DNA from: Zonotrichia leucophrys gambelii
Taxonomy: Eukaryota > Chordata > Aves > Passeriformes > Passerellidae
DNA length: 64,000 nucleotides
Direction: 5' to 3'
NCBI RefSeq assembly: GCF_028769735.1
Contig: NC_088172.1
Location: forward strand, 66,605,631 to 66,669,630
Both the position numbers and the translations under genes were made by a program. Shown here one piece after another: positions 50,227 through 62,292 of this stretch; the stretch's first letter is position 1, and every line of letters begins with the position of its first letter. The notes beneath the pieces are model-generated. The model was not told the DNA's origin. It did not search any database and worked only from the letters and a program-made list of their open reading frames with translations.

Positions 50227-50837
50227 TGTCCTGGTTTAGGGCAAATTTGTTAAAGAATCTGCAAAGGAGGGCCCCTCCAGAAAGCGAAATCCACACGGCG
50301 CCTCCCCACAACCGGTTCGGGAAAAAATTCCTTGGAGAGAGGTGGAAAGAACCTGTTTATTTGACTGGCCCCGCACCCCCCAGCACACAAAATGAACAAT
50401 ACCCGATGACACCGCTCTGAGAAAGATGGCAAAATCAGAAAGTCTCTTTCGGGGGGTGGTTGCTCTGTTCTCAGTCCCTCCGGCGCTGGGCCAGCCGCTG
50501 CAGCTGAACCTTTGGTGTTCCCAGGTCCCAGCCCGGAGCAGGTTCCAGATGGTCACAGGAACAGGAGAGGAGAAACAGTCCAGGAAGCAATGTGGACTGT
50601 TTAGCTAGAACTAGCTAATAAGCAGAGGCAGAAAGCAGAGCAGAAGCAAGAGCAGAAAAAGAGAGCAAGCAAAGCAGCAAGCTGAAGCTGGAAGTGAAAA
50701 AACAGCCTTATGTACCGCTTGTCTCTGTGTTCCTGATAAGAGAAACCCAAACAAAACTTCCACTCTTCAGAGCCGGTCTTAAAGGCACAGAACAGATGAA
50801 TGGGGATATACAAGCATCATAACGTCACCCCAGGACA
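50227..50837 (-). mobile_element. Solo LTR of an endogenous retrovirus, ERVL-like, 611 bp
   Basis: The element begins TGTCCTGG and ends CCAGGACA, perfect 8-bp inverted termini with the retroviral TG...CA ends, and is flanked by a 5-bp duplication GCCTG. A 5-bp duplication fits the ERVL class; ERVK typically gives 6 and many ERV1 4. The minus orientation is inferred from an AATAAA (50361-50356 on minus) about 130 bases before the minus-strand 3' end, with an A/T-rich TACATAAG promoter-like sequence upstream of it near 50715. Its base composition (CpG-bearing, purine-rich middle) differs from the flanks. No internal gag, pol or env sequence is present, so it formed by LTR-LTR recombination. Open frames inside it are not genes. 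Confidence 0.88.
50356..50361 (-). terminator. Poly(A) signal of the solo LTR
   Basis: TTTATT on + reads AATAAA on minus, within CAAATAAACAGG. Its place in the 3' third of the LTR supports the minus orientation. Confidence 0.5.
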
Positions 50838-50842
50838 GCCTG
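50838..50842 (+). repeat. Right target-site duplication of the solo LTR
   Basis: GCCTG directly after the LTR end, identical to the left copy at 50222-50226. Confidence 0.8.
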
Positions 50843-50920
50843 TGAGTCAACCAAATAGGGAGGTTTTCTGCCCATGACATGAAGGCTTCATGCTTAAGGT
50901 CAGTTGCTGGCCTAGAGTGT

Positions 50921-51007
50921 AACATGGCACTTAGGGACACAGTTTAGTGTTGTACTCAATGATTTTAGAGATTTTTCCCAACCAAAATGACTCTATGAAT
51001 TTTTGTG
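50921..51007 (+). mobile_element. CR1 LINE 3' tail fragment
   Basis: GGCACTTAGGGACACAGTTT, then CTCAATGATTTTAGAGAT, TTTTTCCCAACCAAAATGA and CTCTATGAATTTTTGTG reproduce the avian CR1 3' end on +, which in fresh copies finishes in short ATTCTATG repeats. It is short, 5'-truncated and has an internal deletion. It lies under 100 bases from the solo LTR. Confidence 0.8.
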
Positions 51008-53740
51008 CCCATACCCACAGAGTTCTTGTGTTGAAATAAAATTTTCTGATTCTATAATGGAAGGTCAAGACATCCAATGTACACACCTACTTAGAGTGGT
51101 AGGGAGAGAACGGGGGAGGGCATTGCTTTTAAACCATCCTCACCTTCCTCTGCTGACCCTATAGAAATGAACTGACATTCAATCCACATGTGGACAAGGT
51201 ATATGTCAGGTGGGTGAAGGGTGCTCACAATTCTCATCCTTTGCACTTGCAAGTTCATGGACCTTTTGTAACCATTTCACATCTGTCTGGATGAGATTAA
51301 CATTGTCAGCACTTGTAGAGAAAATGCTGGAATCAATAAACAAGGTGGTCAGGCGGCAGAAGGGAGTATTAATGCCCATTGCCATGTATCTTCACATTTC
51401 TCATAAGCACCAGGCACTTCATGTCTGAAGTAGAATGCCTCACAGCAGCTCACAAGCACTCTACCTATTTGTCATCCAGAAATATTCCAAGGAAATACAG
51501 AATTCAGGTTGTTGTTTTGTTTTGTTTTTTTTTTTTCCCTGCTCCACATTGTGACAAACAGAACATGAAAGCCAAACTCTAATTCCTGCTGAAGATCACA
51601 GTAAGCAATACTGCAGATTCCATGGGCAACACAGGACTAACAAAGCAGCCTACACAGTTCAAATGCATTTCAGCTCATCTCCCTTACTTTCTTCTGCGCT
51701 GAGAAAATGATGCCATTGGTGTCAGCGCTGCTTTTTCATACCAATTGTGTGTGGTACCTACAATGACTGTTTGGGCTTTTTCATCCCAGTTTGCAAGACA
51801 CAAACTAAGAATAAGAACAACAAAACTCTGACAGCTTATGTGGCAAGGAGAACTGTTTTGCTGTAACATGAACATTACCAGTGAGCTACGTAATAGACCT
51901 TAAAAGATACAGCTTACAAAGCATTTTAATCCTGTTTTTGCAAACACAGTTATGCAAACCACCAAAAAGGGATGTGAACTGGTAATGCTGAGAGTTGTTT
52001 AACTTCAGCTGTGGTAGGAGGGAAGTGATATGATTGGACAGAGACAGAGAAATGGATGAATGGGATATTCCTTGGCTATGCTGGCCAAGAGGATGCATGA
52101 CTGCAGCAGCTAATGTTCACATCCAAGTAGGATAATTTCCATATTTGCAGGATGAAGCCAGAAACTGTGGAGTTTATTACCCATAAATCTTTCAAGCCAG
52201 ACATTAAACACTCTGCTCTTGTTTGGATTTTATGAACACTGATCCTCCCTTAGCACTTGCCCTATAAGGAAAACCTTTATTCATCTGTCTTGAGCTGAAG
52301 TCTCTTCACTGTTGGATTGCATAGTGAATATTTAGCACTTGCACTCTTCTTTGTGACTATGTCATACAATGAGATGTGATTACAGAGTCTTTGAGATGAA
52401 AACTATCATATCAATACACTCATGAAATATGGATTGAAAATACATTCTCATTTTGAATATAAAGTTTTGAGAGCAAGAATGGCAATTTACTACACATTTC
52501 CATATTTCCCATGACAGTGGGACCCTGACCCAGCCTTTGGCTCCCCATGAACATCATAACACAAACAATAGTAACAAATTCAAAGGCAAAGTTTTTGTGT
52601 TTTTAGCATAGCTCCCAGAGATATAGTGTGACACTATGTTGCTGCACAAAACCATGGAGCCCTGTATTAGACTAACTTCCACAATCAGGGCACTGCATTA
52701 TGAAGAGCTAAAGTCCACTTTCAATTCTCTATAAAATTTCCCATAAGACCTGTCATGAAGTCTCCTATATGTCAGCTGAGGTTTCAGTAGGATGCAAAAA
52801 TCTGTGCTCTGCTATAAAATGACTGTTGTACATTAAGCAATCGACATTTTCATATCTGTTATACATCATCACATCTATTGCACTTTAGCAATTAGATTTC
52901 TGTTTCAGACTTGCTCTGAATCTGTTTTCAGGATGACGTGACCCTCAGTGTTGAACTATTTTAGCCTGTTTCCCTTTACTCACTGAACTCAATTACCTTC
53001 TGTAGAGTAATTTTAGATTTGCACAGCCTAAGCATGAGAGAAAAGCACTAGTCCTGCTCCTTTGAGGAAAGAGGTGATGAGGGCAAGTCTTTTTGGCCCA
53101 GTGAAAAGATCTCATGAAATTGATTTCTGCACAACCACCCAATTCACTGGACAGAGAAAGCATGAAGGAACACGTGGGTGGATGGCTGGAGCTATCTCTC
53201 CTCTCTTCTGATAAAACATTGTCTCTCTGTAGCTCATTAAACCTTTTAATCTGCTCTCAACAAATTTGCTCTGTGTTTTTCCAGGGACCATTTAGTATGG
53301 CTCTGGTGCTAGGATTAGACACCTGCTTTTTTCCCTAAGAAGTACCTGGCCATGGAGCAAGGGACAGAAGGCTTTGGCATGGCTCAGCTAAGCTTTGCTA
53401 CCCTTCCTGTTTCAGCATTGCTTTAGAGACATGAAACAGGGGGGCAGGGTTAAAATTAAGTTTTGTGATGGAAAATTATTAGATATAATTTTTACTGTAC
53501 CCTGAAATGAAGAGAGAAAAGAGAGGGCAACAGGGGGAAGGCTGTTATGAAAGCCAACTGCCAGCTTAATCAAGCAAATTTCAGAATAAAAATGAAGTCA
53601 TGGCTCAAGACAAAGAACCACCACAAATGAGCCAGCCAAGGCAGAGCGGTCAGTTTTTCTGCACGTGTAGGATGTATTGGCAGCCTCTGCTTGGCAGGCA
53701 GAACAGGAGAACATCAGCAACAGCTGTTCTGGCTGCTGCT
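51008..53740. other. Non-coding sequence
   Basis: Unique DNA with a T-rich GTTGTTTTGTTTTG plus T-run stretch at about 51509-51537. Nothing else recognised. Confidence 0.45.
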
Positions 53741-53780
53741 TCAGTATTGCCTGGCTGCCATCAGTATTGCCAATTTGCCA
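53741..53780. repeat. Imperfect 20-bp tandem duplication
   Basis: TCAGTATTGCCTGGCTGCCA is followed by TCAGTATTGCCAATTTGCCA, identical at 16 of 20 positions with all differences in one block. Confidence 0.85.
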
Positions 53781-55806
53781 TTAATTCCCTTCAGACATAC
53801 TGGGCTTGCCTCACTGCTTTTCAAAAGCTGCATGCTGCATGGCACGAGCCTATCACTCTTTCCATCAGACATTTGGTAACTGCACTGAGCTGGAGATCAG
53901 CAGGGACAGGCATTAATGCGGGCATTACCAGCATTATTAATGTGTGTTCACTTTTCTGCTCCCCCTGCCTGCTCAGCTTGCAGCTCTGTTTAATTGCTGG
54001 CAGTGAAGTTACCTGATGCAAAATGATACAAGAAAGAGAAAACATGATTACTCCTTAAGTGTAAATTATCTTTTGTGACACCAGGCTCTATCACCATGTG
54101 TTACATCCTCTGTACGTACATCAAGGAAGGCAACATTCAGCACCTTGCATATGGGAACAAACCTACTTTATGTGTGCTACTCTCCTCTTTCAGGTGCAGT
54201 ACTTGGCACTTGCACGTGACAGGATTGTGTTCTGATATGGTGGTTTGCAGGATAGCAATGTGCTCAGTCTGGGGACACCTCTGCACCCATTCCCATTCTC
54301 ACTCACAGTCAGGAGCCTGTTTAAATTCAGTAGGTCAAGTTTATCCCAGGAGTGTTGCCTATCTGACCACAGAGTGACACCAGGGGTGGATGTGCAGTGT
54401 TTTCCTCACTGGTACACCGCCACACAGCTCAGTGTGCAGCTGGAGTTCTTAACATCTTCATGGCACTGCAGAGCTTCCCAACTCAGAAAACTCTTCTCTG
54501 AAGGCACATCACACCTTTCAAGCAAAAGGATGAGGTTTTGGTTTGATTTGTTTTATTAACTATGGAGCTTTACGTTCATGTAATGAATCGGAGCTCATAC
54601 TGAAAAAGACTAAATTATGTAGGAATAGCCTGTGCAGGCAGTGTTGCTAATGCTGCCACAGTGAGCACCTGCTGGTTTTTTAGTTCCTGTTTGTGGTGGA
54701 TGAACAGCTTTCACATTCTTGGAGTAACAACAGCTACCAGGAACAGGGTTTGTTTTGCAGCTGCCATGAATAAGCATGCATGGTGCCAACAGCACTGATT
54801 CCTGGGAACAAATACTGCCTGGCTTTGTTTCCAAATATTAACCTCCCACAGTAAGTGCCAATGTATTTAACCTATTCTAACACATATGAGACCTCTGGAG
54901 AGGGACCTGGGAAGGAGGGTCTGGAGAGGAGGAGGGTTTGCCAAAGGAAGAGCAACTGTCCTCCTGAAATTTTTCTTGTCTGTGAACAAAGAGACAGAAA
55001 CACTCTGAAATATGTAAACCCTGCCTTCACTATCTCAAGGAAATGCCTCATCTTGGCAACTTTCCCTTTCTCTCCAATATTTATTTCCTAGTCTCATCAT
55101 TTACTGTGTGAAATACTGGTACTGAGTCAGTGTTGCAAAGAAGCATGTCCTCTGCTGTAGGGAGTAGCACAGCTTTGCCCAACTTCTCTGAGTGGATTTG
55201 AAAGTTAAAAAGCCCAGTTTTATGCTAGCAGAGTCTCTGCTTAGGCAAATGCCATAATCAGAATATTGGCAGAGGAGTGGGGAACAGACAGCTCTCCTCA
55301 CACCTGCACTGAGCCCACACAACTTATGGCAGGGGCATAAATTAGGGTAACAGATGCTCACCTGAATGGAGAGATATGGGAGTGCATCCAGGGTGCCTCA
55401 GCCATGACCCAGTGCAGGATCATGATGAGATGCTGCTCTACACCTTTCCCTATTATTCATCTGCTTTGGCTGCCAGGGGACCAAAACTTAGTGTGAGGGC
55501 CAGCAAGGAGACCGCACTGATTTTCAGGGGGATTCATCCTCCCTGTTCTGCATGAGAAGGATCCCGGGTGAGCCAGCAGCATGTTTGTTACCCTGCCCGG
55601 ATGTCCTTGTTGTCTGGGAAAGGTGGAAAAGCTGTTACCAGTAAGGTAGGGGACTGGAAAAAAACTGAAATGCAAGCTGAAGGCAACTGAAGACTGATAT
55701 GGAGAAATTTCAGCTCTCTCCAAGTCTGGGACCACGGTGCAGTGCTAAACTAGTCCCTTCAACCAGACTTCTTCACACATGACTGTCTACTGGCATAGTG
55801 GCTAAT
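53781..55806. other. Non-coding sequence
   Basis: Unique sequence. GGG-rich on + near 54897-54940 (possible G-quadruplex). No gene recognised. Confidence 0.4.
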
Positions 55807-55829
55807 TTTTTTATTATTATTATTATTTA
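55807..55829. repeat. (TTA)n short microsatellite
   Basis: A T run followed by six to seven ATT units. Confidence 0.85.
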
Positions 55830-57361
55830 AGTTTAAAAACTGTTTAATGGTTTTACAAATAATTTTAAAGCAAGATTTTAGGTTGAAATAAAAGATTGCT
55901 TTTTAAGATAATAAAATAACAACAAAGTGATTTTTACATCCAAATTCAACAGCACAACAAACACTATGCAAAAAACATTGCTGTTTCAAATCCACATTTT
56001 TCACATAGAAAAATGGGGTAGACACCTTCCTTTATGCCCCCAAGCCCCTATTCTGACAGGGTTAGGGATTGTTTACTTTCCATTTTCTGATTCCTGCCTA
56101 AAAATCCTTCAGGCTGACTGGCAGAAGTGCTGCACATTAAAAGCTGCAACTGTAGTACATGGGAAACCTGCTTTCACCTCCATCTCTTTTTGCCTTATAT
56201 TCCTTACATGTAGAAAGGTGCTGCATTGCTTTTCATATATAAGAGTTATTGCAAGAGGCTGTTCCCTACACCTGTGAAGAAGCTCACTGCCTACTTTAAA
56301 TTTTGCAGGAGGCCTCATGAAGATATGAGTGATTCTTCCTCCAGTGGTGGGTGGTAAATAAGGTGAAGGACTGCACAGGACCAACACAGAGACAGGAATG
56401 TGCTGCACAGCTTCTCCCTAAGGGAACATCATCCACTGAGTTCAGGGGCTGAGGCAGGGTGAGCACAACACAGGTTGTGTGGCACAGGGAAGCTAGGGAC
56501 CACCATGGAATCTAGACTCTGAATGGGATGAACTGAAGCTGTGTGGATGATTTTAACTGGTACATTCCCTAATACAAGTGCATGAATGTGCAGCCTTGAA
56601 AACATATTTTGATAGAAGGGGTCTGTGTGCATAAACATGGTGCTGAATAATTGAAAACCCACGCCTTTAACCAGCTTTGTTAGTAGCTTGTCTCTTCTAA
56701 AGAACAGTCTCCTTGTTGGGCCTTTTCCCAATATGGAATCCCAACATTTTTCCCTTTTTGACCAAATAAAATAAACAACTAAGACTAGTTAACTTAGAAA
56801 GCTCATTCTTACCAAGCTCACAGTTTTTAGGCAGCAATCTGGACACATTTCAGATAAGCAGTCAGCCTGCTGCATTCTTAGCCAAACCCATACCTCTTAT
56901 AGTGTTTTCTCCCTACTATTAATCTAATATCCTATTAGTAGGATTTCTTGTGACTTTTGTGGTGGCTGGTGCTGTATTTTGGCTGGATGTACATGACCAG
57001 CTCTGGATGACCTAGGGATCGAAAAGTTAATGGAGAATTGTAAACATATAATTCGTCTCAAACTTTATCTCCCCTAACAGGGCTTTATAATATCATTGAT
57101 AGTAGATCTAGATTTATATTAAATGATTTAGATAATAAGAAAACTCCTCTCAAGACATGGGAGACCCTTTCTCCTCTGGAGCTAAGAATCTGCTCAGTGG
57201 AAAAGAGCATTTTTCTAGGTCCTATTTGAACTTGAGGTATACCAAAGGCTCCAACTGTTATTTAAAGGTGTGTGATACACAGATAAGATAAATCAGGTTA
57301 TTTCTGTTGACTCCAGCTGTGAGGAAAAAAGAAAGGTATGAAATCACAGTCTGTCTGGATG
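55830..57361. other. Non-coding sequence
   Basis: AT-rich, nothing recognised. Confidence 0.45.
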
Positions 57362-57410
57362 CATAATAATGTATACAGATAATGTATAATGTGTACATAA
57401 TAATGTGTAA
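57362..57410. repeat. AT-rich imperfect tandem repeat
   Basis: CATAATAATGTATACAGATA is followed by a related unit containing ATGTGTACATAATAATGTG. Built on repeated ATAATGTA. Confidence 0.75.
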
Positions 57411-57763
57411 TTTTACTGGTGCCCAGAGCATGAGACAGAGTGGAAATGCACACATTCTTATAGCCCAGAAGGGAGATGGCACAGTACAATTCTCCCCACT
57501 TTGCAGGGCGAGAAGCTGGGCTGCAGGGCAAGCCCAGGAAACAGATTCTTCAGGTGGTCCATTTATCTGTGCTATATTCCCCACCCTTCCTTGCTGTACC
57601 ACACTGCCAAGGCAAGCAAGTGGCTCAGGGGGAGAGGCAGCTCCTCTCTGGAGCCGTTTTGCCTGTTCTCCTTCAGCAGGGCGAAGCAGTTTTTCTTTCA
57701 GAGGGGAATCACAGCACGTGCCTGTGTGAGGGAACAACCTGCAACTCATTCACTCCAGGAACA
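57411..57763. other. Non-coding, GC-richer patch
   Basis: Frames of 100-163 codons are open on both strands, as expected from composition. No motif recognised. Confidence 0.4.
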
Positions 57764-57819
57764 GTTCCTTTTCCGAAGTACACTTGGGACTGTTCCTATT
57801 TAGAAATGCACTTGGGATG
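57764..57819. repeat. Imperfect 28-bp tandem duplication
   Basis: Two adjacent 28-base units, each starting GTTCCT and sharing CACTTGGGA near the end, match at 21 of 28 positions. Confidence 0.85.
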
Positions 57820-58951
57820 AGACAGTGAAAGACAGCCAGTAGCCTTCAAAGAAACAAAAAAAATCCCCTTCAAAATAGACAGTGGGACTGCTTCCTGCTT
57901 AGTGCAATGGCACCACCATGGCCACTCTGTGAATACAAGAAAGCCCAAGTTACTTCAAGTGCCTGTGGAGTGAAGGAGCCCCTCTCCCTTTCCCCCTGCT
58001 CCTGCCTTCTGTCACTCCTGCTTTAGTGAGTGCAGCAGTGAGGGACTGATGGTAATATACCCTAGATTTGGAATGTTCATCTCCTCCTCCCACCTGGTGT
58101 TCCCTCGGGCGACACTTGCACGCTGAGATTTGTCTCGCACCAAGTGAAGTCAGGTCAGCCTGCCACAGCAGAACCTTCAGCTGATGCTGAAGAGAGGAGA
58201 GTGGGTGGTTAGGAGTGATAGGCAATCGGCCCTGTACAGAAGGTGCTTCCTTTTTTTGATTCTTCAAAATAGAGGTAGGGGGAGAAGGAGGAAGATGATC
58301 CAAGTGGTGGGTATTATAAAAAAATTCATTCTGTAATGTTCCAGAGTGAATGACTTTAGCCCGATATGGAGAGCTGGATACTGAATGCAGTCATAAAGGG
58401 ACTGAGAGGACTGGGAGCCACTCTTTGCCCCTGCTGTGGCTCCCTCCAGATATGGTTCTGACCCACACTTATAAGGCAGGAGACAGGGGAAGTCATAAAG
58501 ACTGTAATTCATATTGCAACACATATTGCTTCCTTGAGGTGGTGGGTTATTTTGGGTTTTTTTAAATCAACTTTGCAACATCAAAAAAATTAACATTTCA
58601 AAAGTGTGTGTTGGCATGCACAGTTATGTCCATAATTCATGAGTGCTTTTAAAGCATTCAAGAGGATCCAACAGTGTTGAAGTCATGGGACAAATCCCTA
58701 ATCACTCTGACTTTATCCTCTTACACTTGGACCCAATCTGCTCAGTGTTAAAGCACCCAAGACATGGTAACAGAAGAGAGAGCCCAAGGTCACTGTGCTG
58801 TGCAGTCTGGTCTTTATCACTCTCTGACTGACTTTTGAGAGAGATTAAACCTCCAAGAGTTGCAAATCAGCAAAACTTGAACAAATAATACCAGCTTCCA
58901 GAATTTCACTAAATTTTCAGTAAATTGGCTGCTCCTATGAACTAAATTTTG
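57820..58951. other. Non-coding sequence
   Basis: Unique sequence, no exon-like or known repeat content recognised. Confidence 0.45.
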
Positions 58952-59004
58952 CCCAGGTACCTCTGTACCTGGGAGAAGCCCAGTGGATTGACCCCAGGTA
59001 CAGG
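58952..59004. repeat. Perfect 9-bp hairpin with a third copy
   Basis: CCCAGGTAC (58952-58960), loop CTCT, then the exact complement GTACCTGGG (58965-58973). CCCAGGTAC recurs at about 58993 in the same orientation as the left arm. Confidence 0.85.
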
Positions 59005-62000
59005 ATTTGGGCCCTAGGTGTGCTGAAATGTCCTGCCTTAGGAGTGCTGAGGGACTTTAATCTCCATCATGTAGCACAATATGTACATCAGTTCCTCTGA
59101 GATATTTTTGGAGAGGAAGTGCCCGTATTTAAAAAAAACCCAAACTGTACTAGATGAAAGTTAATTTAATCAAGTGCATTTATATAATTACTTTCATATG
59201 AACAACAATTGCTGAGATGAATTATAGAGACAGGCAGAAAATGAGTACTGTAAGATGACATAACACCAGTGCTCAGAAATTTGTAGTCAAGGGGGAAATA
59301 TGCCAGATGTTCTGTAGTACTTAAAGCTAATGGGATGCCACATTAATCACTCTTTAAGGCATCCTTCCATGCTTACGTCGTGGAAATTGCCATTCTTCCT
59401 TTTAAATTTCATGTTTTTGTTTTCATCACACTGAATCTCAATTCAGTGTCATCACATCAGCGCCATAGCTTTGAATGTGTCAATAGCCCTTGACCAGACT
59501 GAGATTTTTATGCTCTATGTGTCCAAGGGGTTTCCCTGGATATTTATTGCTATGTCCTGCCAGAGGTACAGCATATATTGTAGCTCCTAAATTGGCACAG
59601 TTCAAAGATGAGGTATAGGAATTAGCTGCTAAGAGTTGTGTGTTTAATTACACCCATTACACACTCCAATTACCTGAAACAGTTATAGCTGGTCCCAGGG
59701 AAACACTTAAGTGGTCCAACTAGGAGTTCACAATGTCTACAGTAATTGCTCTTTGTACCAAAATAAATCATCAACCTGCCACACCCACCCAGAAAAGAGA
59801 AACCGGGAATGGCAACACACAATAATCCAAGTCCTACCCAGCCTGGATTTGTCCTGTAATATAATGCAAAACAAGGAACAGGAACTGAACCAGAGCCAGC
59901 AGACAAGGTGTTTGGCTGAACAATGTGGAAACACTGAGGAATCTAACAGCCAGTCCTATTGTCCCAAGGTGTTAATCAGGAATTGTCCATTCTCAAAGAA
60001 ACACTCCCACATGTGCAACACTTGGTCTTGAATTAACTACTTGTCCACCTATTAACTTTCAGGACAATTCCCTGAAAATTGCCAAAACTTTTAGGGAAAC
60101 TGAAGGCTAAGATCCAAATACCAACAGAGGCAAATACATCCAGAGAATGGAGCTATATGTGAAAAGCTATTAGGATTGGAAAGGGAGACATATGAGATCT
60201 GTCTGGCTGAGAATAATCCAGGAAAGTCCTGAGAACTGCTGAAGAATTTATCTCTGCAGACCAAGCTGGAAAAAAAGGCTGTAAATCTAATGCTTGCTAA
60301 GCTGTATCTCTTGAAGTGATGCCATGGTGTGTGCAGTGATTGAATTTCAGCACATTAGTATTACAGCCTAAGTTCTCTTCCACATTGACCAATTATTTTT
60401 ACAAGTTTTAGAAGCTTAGCAATTTTTTTGAAAGGGGAAGAAGCTGTACTAAGAAGATTTTAAAGCTCAAAAGCATTTCCTAGGTCTTCCCATTACCACT
60501 TGAAGTGCCAGCTATGCATCCTGACAGCAATTAGACCAGACCCAGCAGAAAAAGCAATTGAAGAACTAAATTGAAATCTTCACATAGTTGTATCCAGTGC
60601 ACAGCACACACGAGGCAGAGTAGCCTGTACCAGCTACACACAGTCAAAAAAGGGACATAACAGGATGCTCTTGCCAGCTATTTGATGTGAGGGGTTCTGA
60701 GAGGCTGATTGTTGTCATGAATGAGGGCACAGTGTCCCCCAGAATGATTGCACCAGTCACAACACTGACCCACTTGTATGGAAACATTATCTGGCAAGGA
60801 TACCAGCAAGTATCCTCTGCTGCTTCCGCTGCCTGCCAGAAATAGCTGTTTGTCAACCGGGGAGAAGAAAAGGAGTGAAGTGTGTGAAGGGAAGCACAAC
60901 AAAGTGGCAACAGGAGCCCAGGAGTGCAGGGAGATGTGAGAGCAAAGGAGGAACATCTGGGCAGAGATCTGGCTCCTGCTGAATTCAGCAACAAAGTGCT
61001 TAACTGGCTCCTACAGGGCCAGAATTTAAGCTCTGATGAAGGAGAGTTTTCGTGAGTGGGATGAAAAGCACATCTGTGTGGAAGAAGTGTCTGGACTGTT
61101 TGAAGCTCTTGGATAGTTTCAGCTGAGGATCTTTTATCCTGCATATGTTTGTAGAAGTAGACTGGACATGACCAAAGACCTTTGCATTGTTTGAAGTGCT
61201 GTCTTGGTATGGGGGTCTACAGAAAGAATAGCTAGAGCCATTAAAACTCATCAGGGTAGACATGTCTCTTAATGGCACATAAATGAAAACTGTGGGTTAC
61301 TCCTGCAAGAGGTCTCCTTCTTCTTTCCCCAGAGTCAGATACCTGGGGAGATCCAAGAACAATAATTAATGAATGAAAAGCCTCTTCACAAAGGGTGGTA
61401 ACACAGACCAGAGGATGCCTCTGAGGCTCCAAAGTCAAAGAGCAATGAGGGTTTGCCTGTGCTAAACTGATAGAATAGCAATAAGCAGATGAAAGGCAGA
61501 TTTTTAAAGCTGCTGTGTAAGACATGTTGGACTTGAAGCATACATTTGATCCAACCTTCTGGCAAAACATTAGTAGAACTACTGATGCTGTCAGACTACC
61601 ATGTGCTGGAGGCAGGAAACTTTCATGGGTGTGCATCCAACAGCTACATTTCTTTCCCAATGCAAAGGCTAAGTGGGATGTAGAAACTCAGTGGGAGATG
61701 CTGCCTCTCCCACTGAGGTACAAAAGGAGCTACCAGAGGACAGGGGCACCTTGTTTCTGGGCAGCACAGTTCACCATCCTGCTCCTCTGTCGTGGGGTAC
61801 TTGGGTCTGCCTCATCGCAGGCAAAAGCCTGCTCTGTGTGTTCCCTATGTATGAATAGCCCATGCCCCACTGTTTTCTACGCAGAGTTTTAGCAGTGGAT
61901 TCTTTTTCCTCCTGACTTTCAGTGGGTCCCACTTGTTTTCCAAGCCACTTCTTTCTTCTGGTTAGGGCTTCCAAAATCTGTTTTCCCACCCAGGAGTAGC

Positions 62001-62270
62001 AGGGTCATCTAGAGAACCTTCTGTGTGGCAGGGTGACACACTGCTGCAGACAGATAGCCTGGGGCTGTGACACTCAGGACAGTCCTCTCCCACCACTTCC
62101 CTCCTTGGGGCTGAGCGGAACAAGGAGGGGCAAATGAGCTAAAAGCTCCCTCCTCTTCAGTCCGCAGCATATTATTGTCCTTGTTTCCTTTCAATTCCTT
62201 AAAAACATATTTATGAAGTGGCTTAACCCAACCCTGATGATGTATCCACCCTACTCAACTCTTCTTTTTT
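59005..62270. other. Non-coding sequence
   Basis: Minus-strand frames of 166 codons (60644-61144) and 139 codons (61241-61660) are long for this composition, but overlap other open frames and show no recognisable motif, signal peptide or splice context. Nothing else recognised. Confidence 0.4.
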
Positions 62271-62292
62271 CTTGATCCAGAGCTGGATCAAG
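62271..62292. repeat. Near-perfect 22-bp palindrome
   Basis: CTTGATCCAG and CTGGATCAAG are exact reverse complements separated by AG. Confidence 0.9.

Noticed and set aside
50142..50556. Frames of 92-106 codons on both strands
   Set aside because: They lie mostly inside the solo LTR, which does not encode protein.
60644..61144. 166-codon minus-strand frame
   Set aside because: A second open frame overlaps on the same strand, and there is no recognisable domain or signal. Length alone is not enough.
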